Positions 24,098 to 33,137 of a stretch of 35,261 bases of DNA are shown here, piece by piece; positions within the stretch are counted from its first letter, which is position 1, and each line of letters starts with the position of its first letter. Both the position numbers and the translations under genes were made by a program. The stretch is from NCBI GenBank assembly GCA_020845975.1, contig JADLET010000186.1:1-35261 (forward strand). The letters run 5' to 3'. The notes beneath the pieces are model-generated. The model was given only the letters and a program-made list of their open reading frames with translations, was not told the DNA's origin and did no database searches. Origin of the DNA: Gammaproteobacteria bacterium (GTDB taxonomy: Bacteria; Pseudomonadota; Gammaproteobacteria; SZUA-140).

Positions 24098-24131
24098 GTC
24101 CTGATGAGACGCGACGCGAAGCGTCGGTGTT

Positions 24132-24353
24132 TCAGTGTTCCTCGTATTCGTCCTGAAAGTCGAAGTCGGCGATGTTCTGCTTCAGGCGCTTGCGTTCCAG
24201 GTGACGCTCGATCGATTTACGCACATTGTCGGAGCGCAGCGGGATATTCTTGCGTTCTTCGACATCCAGAATTTCTTCCAGGTTGGTTTCTTCAAGAAAG
24301 TTCTTGTCATTCTTATTCAGGCAGACATAATTGTGCGAAGATTTGCTCCCCAT
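24132..24353 (-). CDS. Small acidic/basic protein, PA3496-like candidate
   Basis: ATG 24353 follows GGGGGAA at a good distance. The 73-residue product is highly charged with no signal or membrane helix. An N-terminal MGSKSSHNYVCLNKNDKNF is followed by an acidic helix, then a basic helix RKSIERHLERKRLKQNIADF and an acidic end FQDEYEEH. The C-terminal pattern (R-x-x-IE-x-LE-x-K/R-RL followed by an acidic patch) resembles the small PA3496-type proteins of Pseudomonads, but this is by eye only. Real-gene evidence is the clean ribosome binding site, a terminator-like hairpin after it and even codon use. It is divergent from the copper genes. Confidence 0.6.
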   Translation of the reverse strand: MGSKSSHNYVCLNKNDKNFLEETNLEEILDVEERKNIPLRSDNVRKSIERHLERKRLKQNIADFDFQDEYEEH

Positions 24354-24437
24354 GGTTCCCCCTTGCTTAGTAGACGTTCATTGTTCGATTTTGTTTGCAT
24401 GGCAATGGGACTTCAGGCTCGATCCTATGTCAGGAAA

Positions 24438-24470
24438 TTGACGCCTTCTGTGAGCCGGTTCACAGATATG
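24438..24470 (+). promoter_or_regulatory. Candidate copper-gene promoter with 20-bp dyad
   Basis: TTGACG at 24438-24443 is a good -35. A perfect dyad with 7-bp arms, TCTGTGA and TCACAGA around GCCGGT, spans 24447-24466. A -10-like AGATAT lies at 24464-24469, giving a 20-bp spacer. A long spacer holding the dyad is the geometry of MerR-family (CueR-type) activated promoters, though the dyad sequence is not the usual CueR box. It lies ~100 bp before the CopL-like gene. Confidence 0.45.
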
Positions 24471-24566
24471 GAAAAAGGGGGCGGACGGCATGGCGGGACG
24501 CCGTGACTTCCGGCATGTTTGGGGGCAGTCTTGAAATGGATATTCATTGGGATAGGTGAGGATGTC

Positions 24567-24956
24567 GTGAGATCCCTGCGAAGACGGCGCGGCAGATATG
24601 CCTGGATCAGTGCGCTGGCCTTGCTGATGCAATTGTTCTCGTCTTCTGCTCTGGCCGAGCGGCATTTCACGCACACCGGTCCGGCCGTGGACCGCTCGCT
24701 GTCAGCGGACGCCATGGTTCACAACCATTCTGCCGCCGAGACCGGTTCTGTCGCCGCAGGTCAGGACGAGTTTCCCGCTGGCTATTGTTCGCATTGCGTT
24801 GACCGTGCCTGCTGCACGCAGGGCTGTGTCCCTGTGATCCTTGAGCTCTCCCTCTTTCTCCCGCCGGGCGATGCGGTGGTGAATTCGCTCCCGGTTTTGT
24901 TTTTATCCCCGGCCTGTCCGGCCGAGTCGTTGTACCGCCCCCCTATAAGCCTCTAG
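24567..24956 (+). CDS. CopL-like secreted Cys/His protein upstream of copAB
   Basis: GTG 24567, after GGTGAGGAT, gives 129 residues. The TTG-started longer form has a poorer start. A signal peptide (basic RRRRGR, then WISALALLMQLFSSSALA, residues ~1-29) leads to a mature part with scattered His and the Cys-rich cluster YCSHCVDRACCTQGC (residues ~70-84), followed by a hydrophobic/proline-rich end. Small Cys/His proteins of this kind (CopL) precede copA and copB in Xanthomonas-type copLAB operons and are needed for copper-induced expression. Assignment rests on gene order and composition, not on strong sequence identity. The gap to copA is 110 bp. Confidence 0.6.
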   Translation: MRSLRRRRGRYAWISALALLMQLFSSSALAERHFTHTGPAVDRSLSADAMVHNHSAAETGSVAAGQDEFPAGYCSHCVDRACCTQGCVPVILELSLFLPPGDAVVNSLPVLFLSPACPAESLYRPPISL

Positions 24957-25066
24957 TCCAGTATCAGTTCGCGCACGCCCTGTGAATGCGGCGCGCGTGT
25001 CTCGTCATTGTTTTGGGTATGCGCTGCGTTGCCGTATCTCATGCCCGCTGGATCGGGAGGTTTGCA

Positions 25067-26899
25067 ATGCTTATCAATAACCCTGGCACGCCTGTGCGCG
25101 GGCATGTCTCGAAATCACGCCGCCGTTTCGTACTCGGCGCCGTTTCGGTTGGAGCGCTGGCCACCGTGGGTCGGGCCGCTTCAGTCCTGGCTGAGGGCGC
25201 CGGCTCTCGCGATGGGAAGGTCCTGGCCGGCAGTGCCTATGATCTCGAGGTCGGATATCTGCCGGTGAATTTCACTGGCCGTGAACGGATGGCGACCGCG
25301 GTAAACGGCGCCTTGCCCGCGCCCTTGTTGCGCTGGAAGGAAGGTGACCAGGTGCGCCTGCGCGTCACCAATCGTCTCGCCGTAGATACCTCCATCCACT
25401 GGCACGGGATTCTGCTGCCAGCGGAGATGGACGGGGTGCCGGGTTTGAGTTTCCCCGGGATAAAGCCGGGCGACACCTTCGAATACAGTTTTCAGGTCCG
25501 GCAGAGCGGCACCTACTGGTATCACAGCCATTCCCACTTTCAGGAACAGACCGGTGTCTACGGGCCCATCGTGATCGAGCCGCTCCGGCCGGAACCGTAT
25601 GCCTGTGACCGGGACTATGTGGTGATGCTGTCGGACTGGTCGGACGAAGCGCCGGAGGAGGTGTTGGCCCGCCTGAAGAAACACAGCGAATTCTACAATC
25701 AGGATCCGCGCACGGCGGGTGACCTGTGGCGCGAGGTGCGTGCGAAAGGTATCTCCGCAACATGGCAGGACCGCGCCATGTGGAACCAGATGCGCATGAG
25801 TGATCGCGACCTTTCCGATGTGACCGGCGCAATCTATACCTTTCTGATGAATGGCAGGACGCCCGCCGAGGGATGGACAGGCCTGTTCCGGCCTGGCGAG
25901 CGTTTGCGCCTGCGCTTCATCAACGGTTCGGCGATGACCATATTCGATGTGCGCATTCCGGGCCTGAAGATGAAGGTCATCGCCGCCGACGGCCAGAACG
26001 TCGAGACGGTGACCGTGGACGAGTTTCGTATCGGTGTGGCCGAGACCTATGATGTGCTGGTCGAGCCGGACGGCGATGCAGCCTATACGATCTTCGCCCA
26101 GGCGATCGACCGTTCCGGCTACGCGCGCGGCCTGATCACCTCCGATCCCGCGCTGGGCGCGGAGGTTCCGGCGCTCGATGCCCCGCCGCGGCTCTCGCAT
26201 GTCGACATGGGCATGGCGCATGACGCGGATCATGGCGGTCATGCGGCGCACACCATGGATCATGGTCAGCATGATATGTCCCACGACGGGATGGGCATGG
26301 ATCACGGCATGCACGAGCGCGCAGATGCCATGCCGCCCGCGCCGGAGATGGGTTCAGGCAAGGCCGGCCAGGGCAGCAGTCGTCCCATACGTCACCCGCA
26401 CAGCGAACGAGGGCCGCAGGTGGATATGCGGGCCGCCGATCCGCGTTACCGACTGGAGGATCCGGGGCCGGGGCTGCGTGGCAACGGCCGGCGGGTGCTG
26501 ACCTATGCGGACCTGCGCAACCTGCGCGAGACGCCGGACCCGCGCGAGCCCGGGCGCGAGATCGAACTGCACCTGACCGGGAACATGAGCCGCTACATGT
26601 GGTCGATTGACGGCATCGCCTTCGCCGACGCGGAGCCGCTGCGTTTCAACTACGGCGAGCGGCTGCGCATCACTCTTGTCAACGACACGATGATGAATCA
26701 CCCGATCCATCTGCACGGCATGTGGAGTGATCTTGAGACCGGCGACGTCGACTACATACCGCGCAAGCACACGGTGATCGTGCAACCCGGGGCGAAGCTG
26801 AGCTATCTCGTGACCGCCGATGCGAGAGGGCGCTGGGCGTATCACTGTCATCTGCTCTATCACATGATGGGCATGTTCCGCGAAGTCCGGGTCGGATAG
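25067..26899 (+). CDS. copA: CopA multicopper oxidase, copper resistance
   Basis: ATG 25067 follows GGGAGG and gives 610 residues; the 27-residue longer start lacks a ribosome binding site. A Tat signal SRRRFVLGA is at residues ~17-25, so the protein is exported folded. Cupredoxin copper sites appear in order: IHWHGILLP (~110), YWYHSHSHFQEQ (~150), HPIHLHGMW (~545), and HCHLLYHMMGMF (~592) with the type-1 Met. Before the last domain is a His/Met-rich linker (~379-422: MGMAHDADHGGHAAHTMDHG, then MSHDGMGMDHGMHE), probably a copper reservoir. It oxidises or binds copper in the periplasm. copB follows after 8 bp. Confidence 0.96.
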   Translation: MLINNPGTPVRGHVSKSRRRFVLGAVSVGALATVGRAASVLAEGAGSRDGKVLAGSAYDLEVGYLPVNFTGRERMATAVNGALPAPLLRWKEGDQVRLRVTNRLAVDTSIHWHGILLPAEMDGVPGLSFPGIKPGDTFEYSFQVRQSGTYWYHSHSHFQEQTGVYGPIVIEPLRPEPYACDRDYVVMLSDWSDEAPEEVLARLKKHSEFYNQDPRTAGDLWREVRAKGISATWQDRAMWNQMRMSDRDLSDVTGAIYTFLMNGRTPAEGWTGLFRPGERLRLRFINGSAMTIFDVRIPGLKMKVIAADGQNVETVTVDEFRIGVAETYDVLVEPDGDAAYTIFAQAIDRSGYARGLITSDPALGAEVPALDAPPRLSHVDMGMAHDADHGGHAAHTMDHGQHDMSHDGMGMDHGMHERADAMPPAPEMGSGKAGQGSSRPIRHPHSERGPQVDMRAADPRYRLEDPGPGLRGNGRRVLTYADLRNLRETPDPREPGREIELHLTGNMSRYMWSIDGIAFADAEPLRFNYGERLRITLVNDTMMNHPIHLHGMWSDLETGDVDYIPRKHTVIVQPGAKLSYLVTADARGRWAYHCHLLYHMMGMFREVRVG

Positions 26900-26907
26900 G
26901 GGGAGTC

Positions 26908-27627
26908 ATGAACAGACTGGAAATGATCTTATGCGTTGTGCTTGTCTCGTTCTGGGTCACGCCTGTCGGCGCCGATTCTCACGCGCACATGGGAGATGAT
27001 CCCGTGCTGGGAAAGTTGATGATAGATGCGCTCGAGGTGCGCGAGGTCGAGGACGGAAATCCGGTGAAATGGGATGCCGAGGCCTGGCTGGGAAGGGATC
27101 TGCGGAAGCTGTGGCTCAAGAGCGAGGGCGTGCGCAGCGATGGCGAAACGTCAGCGGCGGAACTGCAGCTGCTTTATTCCCGTGCCGTGGCGCCATACTG
27201 GGATCTGCAGGCCGGCTGGCGCGGAGACCTGGAGCCCGCGCCACGACGTGACTGGCTGGCGATCGGGCTGCGGGGTACCGCGCCGTATTTTCTCGAGATC
27301 GACGCCGCGCTATTCGCCGGCGAGTCGGGGCGCAGCGCGCTGCGGGTCAAGATGGAATATGAATTGAGGCTTACCCGCCGGATAATCCTGGGTCCGGAGC
27401 TGGAGATGAACGTCTATGGCAAGGATGATCCCGCGCTTGGAGTCGGTGCGGGCGTGTCGAGCGCACAGCTCGGTGTACGTCTCTATTACCAGGTGGCGCG
27501 GCAATTCCTGCCGTATGTCGGAGTCGAAGGCAGGAGGCGGTTCGGGGCGACCGAAGACTTCGCCCGCGCGGGCGGACTGAATCCCGACGATGCCTGGCTG
27601 CTCGCGGGTGTGCGCGCCTGGTTCTGA
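26908..27627 (+). CDS. copB: CopB, outer-membrane copper resistance protein
   Basis: The 239-residue protein starts at ATG 26908, 8 bp after copA, with GGGGGAG upstream. A signal peptide (residues 1-23, VGADS) is followed by the CopB barrel: LMIDALEVREVEDGNPVKWDAEAW, WLGRDLRKLWLKSEG, RAVAPYWDLQAGWRGDL and a final VRAWF typical of barrel C-termini. CopB is thought to limit or sequester copper at the outer membrane. The Met/His-rich N-terminal repeat common in Pseudomonas and Xanthomonas CopB is nearly absent here (only DSHAHMGDD). The protein is therefore a short form that relies on CopA for most metal binding. Confidence 0.93.
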   Translation: MNRLEMILCVVLVSFWVTPVGADSHAHMGDDPVLGKLMIDALEVREVEDGNPVKWDAEAWLGRDLRKLWLKSEGVRSDGETSAAELQLLYSRAVAPYWDLQAGWRGDLEPAPRRDWLAIGLRGTAPYFLEIDAALFAGESGRSALRVKMEYELRLTRRIILGPELEMNVYGKDDPALGVGAGVSSAQLGVRLYYQVARQFLPYVGVEGRRRFGATEDFARAGGLNPDDAWLLAGVRAWF

Positions 27628-27645
27628 GCGCGGGAAGCGCCGTGC

Positions 27646-29412
27646 CTAATCCCGTTTCTCTTCGCCGGCGTTGGGCTGAAGCGATTCCATCAGCGCGATC
27701 TGCAGGCGGGAATGGAACCGAATCAGCTTGCGTCCCAGCACGACGCCGAGCAGGGTGACCGCGGAGCCGATGAGGATGAGCAACTCGAACGGAGGCAGGA
27801 TGCTCGAGCTCAACGCGCCGATCAGCAGCAGGAACAGCGTCATCGAGAGCAGGGGGATGAGTTCGGAGAGTATCTCGCGCACCTTGGCGGTGTGTCTGCC
27901 GGCGAATGACTGCCGCACGCCGGTCTCCGCCAGCAGCATGCTGAGCGCCTTCAGCTTGCGATAGGCGGCCACCAGGAACGGCAGTGACACGATCAGCGCC
28001 CCGGCCCACAGAACGGCGCGCTGGTAGCGTTCACTCAGCTCGGAGGTGCCCAGCCATCCGGACAGCGGCTCGGCGAAGTACGCCATGCCGAGAAACGCGG
28101 CCGCGATCAGCGTGACGTTGATCGCCACGTGTACGATGATGCGCCACACCATTGCCGCGAGCACGGCCTGGTCGCCGCGGGGCTGGAGGCTTTGCAGCCA
28201 TTCCGTGTACAGGGTGAGCGAGTTTCGGAACGTGCCGGGCATGAGGTTGGAGAGCAGGTCCGCCAGTGGATCGGAGGCGCGGATGAGGTATGGCGTCAGC
28301 AGAGTGGTGATGGCCGACACAGTTACAGCGAGTGGGTACAGGAAATCGCTCGTCACGCCCAGCCCGACACCGAGCGCGGCAATGATGAAGGAGAATTCCC
28401 CGATCTGCGCCAGTCCCATGCCGACGCGCAACGAGGTTCTGCCGTCGTTACCGGCGATGAAGGCGCCCAGACTGCAGGTGGTGATCTTGCCGAACACCAC
28501 GGCCAGCGTGATGGCAGCGATCGGAAGCGCGTGCTCGACCAGTACGTCGGGGTCGAACAACAGGCCCACCGCGACGAAGAATATCGCGCTGAACATGTCC
28601 CGCAGCGGTTCGATGAGGCGCTCGATACGCTTCAGCTCACGCGCCTCGGCGATGATAGCGCCGATCATGAAGGCGCCGAGCGCGACGCTGTAGTCCAGCC
28701 GGATTACCAGCAGGCAGAAGCCGAAGCACAGGCCCAGCACCGTCACCAGAAGCATCTCGTCACTGTTGAAGCGCGCCACGTAGGCGAGCAGGCGCGGCAC
28801 CAGCAGCAGGCCGATCACCACCGAGACCACCATGAACACCGTCAGGCGCGTCAACGTGCCCGCGACCTGGCCGACATCCATCGATCCGGATATCGCCAGA
28901 CTCGACAGCAATGCGATGATGGCGATCGCGAGGATATCCTCCGCGATCAGGATGCCGAGAATCAGGTGCGCGAAGCGTTCGTGTTTCAGCTTCAGATCAT
29001 CAAGGGCCTTGACAATGATCGTGGTCGAGGAGATTGCGAGCATGGCACCGAGAAACAGCGCGTCCATGGCCTTCCAGCCGAAGAAGCGTCCGATCTCATA
29101 GCCGAACCAGATCATCAGGAGGATCTCGCCGACCGCTGCCGTCAGCGCGGTTACGCCAACCTGGCGCAGGCGGCGCAGATTGAATTCCAGGCCGAGGGAA
29201 AACATCAGGAAGATCATGCCCAGCTCGGCGAGCATGTCGATGGTGTCTTTTTCCGTGATGAGGGGAAACGGGGGCGTATGGGGTCCGATGATCACGCCCG
29301 CGAGAATATAGCCCAGGACCACGGGCTGTTTGAGCCGATGGAACAGCACGGTGATCACGCCGGCGATCAGCATGATGACCGCGAGATCCTGGATGAAATG
29401 CATGGTATGCAC
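27646..29412 (-). CDS. CPA2 cation:proton antiporter (KefB/YbaL-like, no RCK domain)
   Basis: GTG 29412 (AGGAA 11 nt upstream; ATG 29403 also possible) gives 588 residues. About 12 hydrophobic helices are packed through residue ~500. They include LGYILAGVIIGPHTPPFPL near 35-55, GMIFLMFSLGLEFN near 68, AISSTTIIVKALDDLKLKH near 128-146, and DYSVALGAFMIGAIIAE near 248-264. The antiporter-type ALGAF(M/I)GA and GLEF motifs fit CPA2 exchangers. The C-terminus ends after a short cytoplasmic part without the RCK nucleotide-binding domain of KefC. It is therefore more likely a Na+/H+ or K+/H+ exchanger without that gating. It is convergent with copB, with an 18-bp gap. Confidence 0.88.
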   Translation of the reverse strand: MHTMHFIQDLAVIMLIAGVITVLFHRLKQPVVLGYILAGVIIGPHTPPFPLITEKDTIDMLAELGMIFLMFSLGLEFNLRRLRQVGVTALTAAVGEILLMIWFGYEIGRFFGWKAMDALFLGAMLAISSTTIIVKALDDLKLKHERFAHLILGILIAEDILAIAIIALLSSLAISGSMDVGQVAGTLTRLTVFMVVSVVIGLLLVPRLLAYVARFNSDEMLLVTVLGLCFGFCLLVIRLDYSVALGAFMIGAIIAEARELKRIERLIEPLRDMFSAIFFVAVGLLFDPDVLVEHALPIAAITLAVVFGKITTCSLGAFIAGNDGRTSLRVGMGLAQIGEFSFIIAALGVGLGVTSDFLYPLAVTVSAITTLLTPYLIRASDPLADLLSNLMPGTFRNSLTLYTEWLQSLQPRGDQAVLAAMVWRIIVHVAINVTLIAAAFLGMAYFAEPLSGWLGTSELSERYQRAVLWAGALIVSLPFLVAAYRKLKALSMLLAETGVRQSFAGRHTAKVREILSELIPLLSMTLFLLLIGALSSSILPPFELLILIGSAVTLLGVVLGRKLIRFHSRLQIALMESLQPNAGEEKRD

Positions 29413-29652
29413 GGCTGATCTATTTCCTGGCGGCGGTTTTTTTTCCTGTGATGCCGCTGCCGCACGGCCGGTTCATTATGACAGCATCGTGGTTGCCCGG
29501 AGAGTATTCCGGCGCCGATGCTGCATGATGCGCTGGAAAAGCGCAGGGTGGCTGGGTCATACTTGCGGCATGCGCCAACATACCGCCGCCATTCTGCGCG
29601 GACGGGATTGCACGTGATGTTTTTTTCGACCTGATCGAAGCGCGGATATGTG

Positions 29653-31839
29653 ATGACCGTTCCCAGCAGAAACGATCCCTGTCCCTGCGGCAGTGGCAAA
29701 AAATACAAGAAATGCTGTCTGGACAGCGCGCGTGATGCGTCTGTTCCAGCCGTGCGTGGCGCAGACCACCTGATTGAGGCCGCCGCCGAATTCCGGCGTC
29801 AGGGCCGGCTGGCGGAAGCGGAGGCGGCTTGCCGGGAAGCGCTGAAGCTCGATCCGGCGCGGACCGACGCCATGCACTTGCTTGGCCAGTTGGCCGCCCA
29901 GGCAGGTCAGCCGCGACTGGCGGCCGATTGGTACGAGCGGACCATCGCCGGTGACAAATTCAATGCCAGCTGCTACAACGACCTGGGTCTGGTCTACTCG
30001 GTACTCGACCGGCCTGATCGTGCGGCAGCCTGTTTTGAGCGCGCCCTGGCATTGCGGCCTGATCAGTTCGGCGCCCAGGTGAATCTCGCTTGTATCTATT
30101 CCACTATGGGCAGGCAGGAGGCGGCGGCGGAAGGTTTCCGCAGGGCGCTGTTGCTCAAGCCTGATTCGGAGATCGCGCATTTCAACCTGGGCAATACCTA
30201 TTACACCCAAGGCAGATTCGACGACGCGGTGGCGAGCTATCGCGCGGCGCTGGCCATCAAGCCGGACTATTTTCAGGTCTGCGTCAATCTGGCCAACGTC
30301 TATATCGATCAGGGCAGGGCGGAGGAAGCCGTTGCCTGTTGCGGACAGGCGATCGCGCTCAATCCGGGTATTGCTGTCGCGCATTACAATCTCGGCCTCG
30401 CATGTTTCAACCAGGGAAAGCTGGACGACGCCGAGGCGGGCTACTTGCAGGCGCTGGCGCTGAAACCGGATTACGTCAACGCGCACGTAAATCTGGCCCT
30501 GCTGTACATTAATATGGGCCGGTTGGCGGAGGCCATGACCTGTTATCGCAAGGCGCTGGAGATCCAGCCGGATTCCGCGCTGGCGCGCAGCACCCTGTTA
30601 TTCACCATGCTTTTCCAGTCGCGATATTCGCCCGCGGAGATCTTTGAGGAGCACAGGCGCTTTGCCGAAAACTGTGAGTCCCCGCTCAAGTCGACCTGGC
30701 GCGCGCACGAGAATTCCCGCGAACCCGACCGCCGCCTGAGGGTGGGGTATGTATCATCGGATTTTCGCCATCATTCCGTTGCCTATTTCATCGAGCCGAT
30801 CCTCAGTGCGCACGACAAGACCCAGGTCGAGGTGTTTTGCTATTACAGCCACGCGAAGCACGACCAGGTCACGCGGCGCATCGCCGCGAGCGCGGATCAC
30901 TGGATACCCTGCAAGAGTCTGTCGGACGAGCAGCTCGCGGAGCGCGTACGCGCGGACGGTATCGATATCCTGGTGGACCTCGGCGGCCACACAATGCATA
31001 ACCGCCTGCTGATGTTCGCCCGCAAGCCGGCGCCGGTACAGGTAACCTATCTGGGGTATCCTGCCACCACGGGGCTGACCGCGATGGATTATCGCCTGAG
31101 CACACTGGAGGTCGACCCTCCCGGACAGGAATCGTGGCATAGTGAGCATCTCTGTCGTCTTCCACGCAGCTTGTGGTGTTACCGGCCACCCGAAGACCGT
31201 CCCGAGGTCGCTGCATCCGCGCCTGCGACGCGGACTGGCGAGATCACCTTTGGATCAATGAATGCCTTTGCGAAAATATCCGATGCGACGCTCGCGCTAT
31301 GGGGCGCGGTTCTGCGTGAAGTCCCCGGTTCGCGTCTGTTGATGACCAGCGTGCCGGAGGGTTCGGTGCGCCGATCGCTCCTAGAAAAATTCGCCGGGCA
31401 CGGCATCGATGCGCAGCGCCTGGTTCTATGGAACAGGGTTCCGGTGGAGCAGTATGTGGAGATGCTCGGGCAAATCGACATTGCCCTCGATCCGTTTCCC
31501 TACAACGGCACGACCACAACCTGTGAAACGTTATGGATGGGCATACCCGTGATCACCCTGGACGGTAACAGTTCGGTATCACACTCAGGCCGCGCCTTGC
31601 TGAAGTCCGTCGGGCTCGAGGCGCTGATAGCGGAGGACGAGAGTGCATACGTGGGGATTGCCGCCTCATTGGCCGCTGATCCTGAACGCCTGGCCGAATT
31701 GAGGGGTGGGCTGAGGGCGCAGATGATCTCCTCCCCCCTGCGGGACGAGGAGGGCGTCACCCGCGAGCTGGAGGCCGCCTATCGGGCCATGTGGTATACT
31801 TTTTGCGCTTCAAGTTCGGAGTCTGTCGCTGATGCGTGA
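29653..31839 (+). CDS. SPINDLY-type TPR / GT41 (OGT-like) transferase with N-terminal SEC-C motif
   Basis: ATG 29653 gives 728 residues. At the N-terminus is a SEC-C zinc motif, DPCPCGSGKKYKKCC (Cys 10, 12, 21 and 22). Residues ~40-320 hold about eight TPR units, for example AEAEAACREALKLDPARTDAM and AVASYRAALAIKPDYFQV. From ~360 the GT41 catalytic region follows in two Rossmann halves: RLRVGYVSSDFRHHSVAYF, DILVDLGGHTMHNRL, PVQVTYLGYPATTG, ITFGSMNAFAKIS, and FPYNGTTTTCETLWMGIPVI, where UDP-sugar binding is expected. Such proteins add O-linked GlcNAc or other sugars to protein Ser/Thr. The SEC-C tail-type motif usually ends SecA and binds SecB or ribosomes, so its use here is notable. It is ~240 bp from the divergent antiporter gene. 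Confidence 0.93.
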   Translation: MTVPSRNDPCPCGSGKKYKKCCLDSARDASVPAVRGADHLIEAAAEFRRQGRLAEAEAACREALKLDPARTDAMHLLGQLAAQAGQPRLAADWYERTIAGDKFNASCYNDLGLVYSVLDRPDRAAACFERALALRPDQFGAQVNLACIYSTMGRQEAAAEGFRRALLLKPDSEIAHFNLGNTYYTQGRFDDAVASYRAALAIKPDYFQVCVNLANVYIDQGRAEEAVACCGQAIALNPGIAVAHYNLGLACFNQGKLDDAEAGYLQALALKPDYVNAHVNLALLYINMGRLAEAMTCYRKALEIQPDSALARSTLLFTMLFQSRYSPAEIFEEHRRFAENCESPLKSTWRAHENSREPDRRLRVGYVSSDFRHHSVAYFIEPILSAHDKTQVEVFCYYSHAKHDQVTRRIAASADHWIPCKSLSDEQLAERVRADGIDILVDLGGHTMHNRLLMFARKPAPVQVTYLGYPATTGLTAMDYRLSTLEVDPPGQESWHSEHLCRLPRSLWCYRPPEDRPEVAASAPATRTGEITFGSMNAFAKISDATLALWGAVLREVPGSRLLMTSVPEGSVRRSLLEKFAGHGIDAQRLVLWNRVPVEQYVEMLGQIDIALDPFPYNGTTTTCETLWMGIPVITLDGNSSVSHSGRALLKSVGLEALIAEDESAYVGIAASLAADPERLAELRGGLRAQMISSPLRDEEGVTRELEAAYRAMWYTFCASSSESVADA

Positions 31840-31961
31840 GAACCCCGTTGTCTTGATTTCGAAGAGACGGCGTGTCGGGTGTTTTTCGCGCCGGGCAACG
31901 TAACCCCCGATTACCGGTGAGCGGGTTCGGGATCAAATTCCTAATATAAAGCGTATTCCTC

Positions 31962-33137
31962 ATGACGATCATCCGCCCGGGTATGCATGCGACCCATGAA
32001 GTCATCGGTCAGGTGAAAATTTGCTGCCCGGTTGGCGATGGTTTCATGACGCCCTATATTCTGAAGGAGCAGCAAGACTGGTTCGAGGATGAGATCAAGT
32101 TTCTCCGCGAGATTGTCCGCCCGGACACCCGCTTCATCGACATCGGAGCGAACTACGGCCTGTATTCCCTGTCCATTGCCAATATTTGTCGCGACGGGCA
32201 TGTATGGTCTTACGAACCGGGCGGCGAGACCGCCGGCTATCTGAACGAGTCGATTGGCGCCAACCAGTTCCGCCACGTCACCCTGATAAACAAGGCCCTC
32301 TCCAACAAGGTTGGCGCCGGGCGGTTGCGCACCGGGGATAACTCCGAACTCAACGCATTGACCGAAGCCGACGATACGAGTCGCGGTGAAACGGTGGAAT
32401 TGACGACACTTGACGCCGAGAGCGCGCAATACGACTGGCGCGAGGTCGATCTCGTGAAGATCGATGCCGAAGGCCATGAGCTCCAGGTGCTGGAAGGAGG
32501 TCTCCGATTTTTCACGGACGCCTCGCCGCTGGTGATGTGTGAAATCAAGGCCGGCGCCCACATTGACCTGGTTCCGGTCAATTTCCTGATTGCGCACGGC
32601 TACCAGGCGTACCGCGTCATCCCTGGGCTGCAGGCGCTTGCCCCGCAGGACATCAATGCCCCGATGGACGGTTTTCAGCTGAATACCTTCTGTTGCAAAC
32701 CGGATCGCGCCGCCGGGCTGTTGTCACGGAACAGGCTGGTGATGCAACCGGGATCATCCGTTCCTGTTCCCGCGACGGCCCTTTGGGCGGATCTCATGCG
32801 CGGTTACCGCTTCGGCGCGGCCCATGTCGAGGAATGGCAGCGCCGGACCACGACCAGGCCCGAAGATGGATGGCAGGAATACGAAATCGCGTTGAATCTC
32901 TACGCGATCGCGCGTGCGCCCGAGAGAGATATCACCGTCCGTTATGACGCGCTGAATGCCAGTTACCGCAAGTTGGAGGCTCTGCTGAATCAGCATGCGA
33001 CTCTGCCGCGTCTGCTGAGCTTCGCCCGGGTTGCCCTCGACTTCGGCGCGAGGGTCAATGCTGTGCAGGCGCTTGCGTTTTTCCTGAAATCGGCTGAAAC
33101 GCACGTCGGGCAGCTGATCACGGGCGAACCTTTCTAG
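31962..33137 (+). CDS. FkbM-family methyltransferase, interrupted C-terminus
   Basis: ATG 31962 gives 391 residues up to TAG 33135-33137. Residues ~40-220 are an FkbM SAM-dependent methyltransferase: TRFIDIGANYGLYSLSI (SAM-binding), VWSYEPGGETAGYL, and VDLVKIDAEGHELQVLEGG with metal/SAM-type Asp-Glu. The ~160-residue C-terminal part has helical ARAPERDITVRYDALNASYRKLEALL and DFGARVNAVQALAFFLKSAET. FkbM enzymes O-methylate sugars or lipids. The amber stop comes at EPF, and the same frame goes on for 75 more residues (see next entry). It is sandwiched between two OGT-like genes, so methylation of the same glycan is likely. No clear ribosome binding site precedes the ATG. Confidence 0.85.
   Translation: MTIIRPGMHATHEVIGQVKICCPVGDGFMTPYILKEQQDWFEDEIKFLREIVRPDTRFIDIGANYGLYSLSIANICRDGHVWSYEPGGETAGYLNESIGANQFRHVTLINKALSNKVGAGRLRTGDNSELNALTEADDTSRGETVELTTLDAESAQYDWREVDLVKIDAEGHELQVLEGGLRFFTDASPLVMCEIKAGAHIDLVPVNFLIAHGYQAYRVIPGLQALAPQDINAPMDGFQLNTFCCKPDRAAGLLSRNRLVMQPGSSVPVPATALWADLMRGYRFGAAHVEEWQRRTTTRPEDGWQEYEIALNLYAIARAPERDITVRYDALNASYRKLEALLNQHATLPRLLSFARVALDFGARVNAVQALAFFLKSAETHVGQLITGEPF

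Noticed and set aside
28129-29418. 429-residue plus-strand ORF, His/Gln/Asp-rich, opposite the antiporter
   Set aside because: Reverse reading of a hydrophobic membrane-protein gene gives such polar sequence; not a real His-rich protein.
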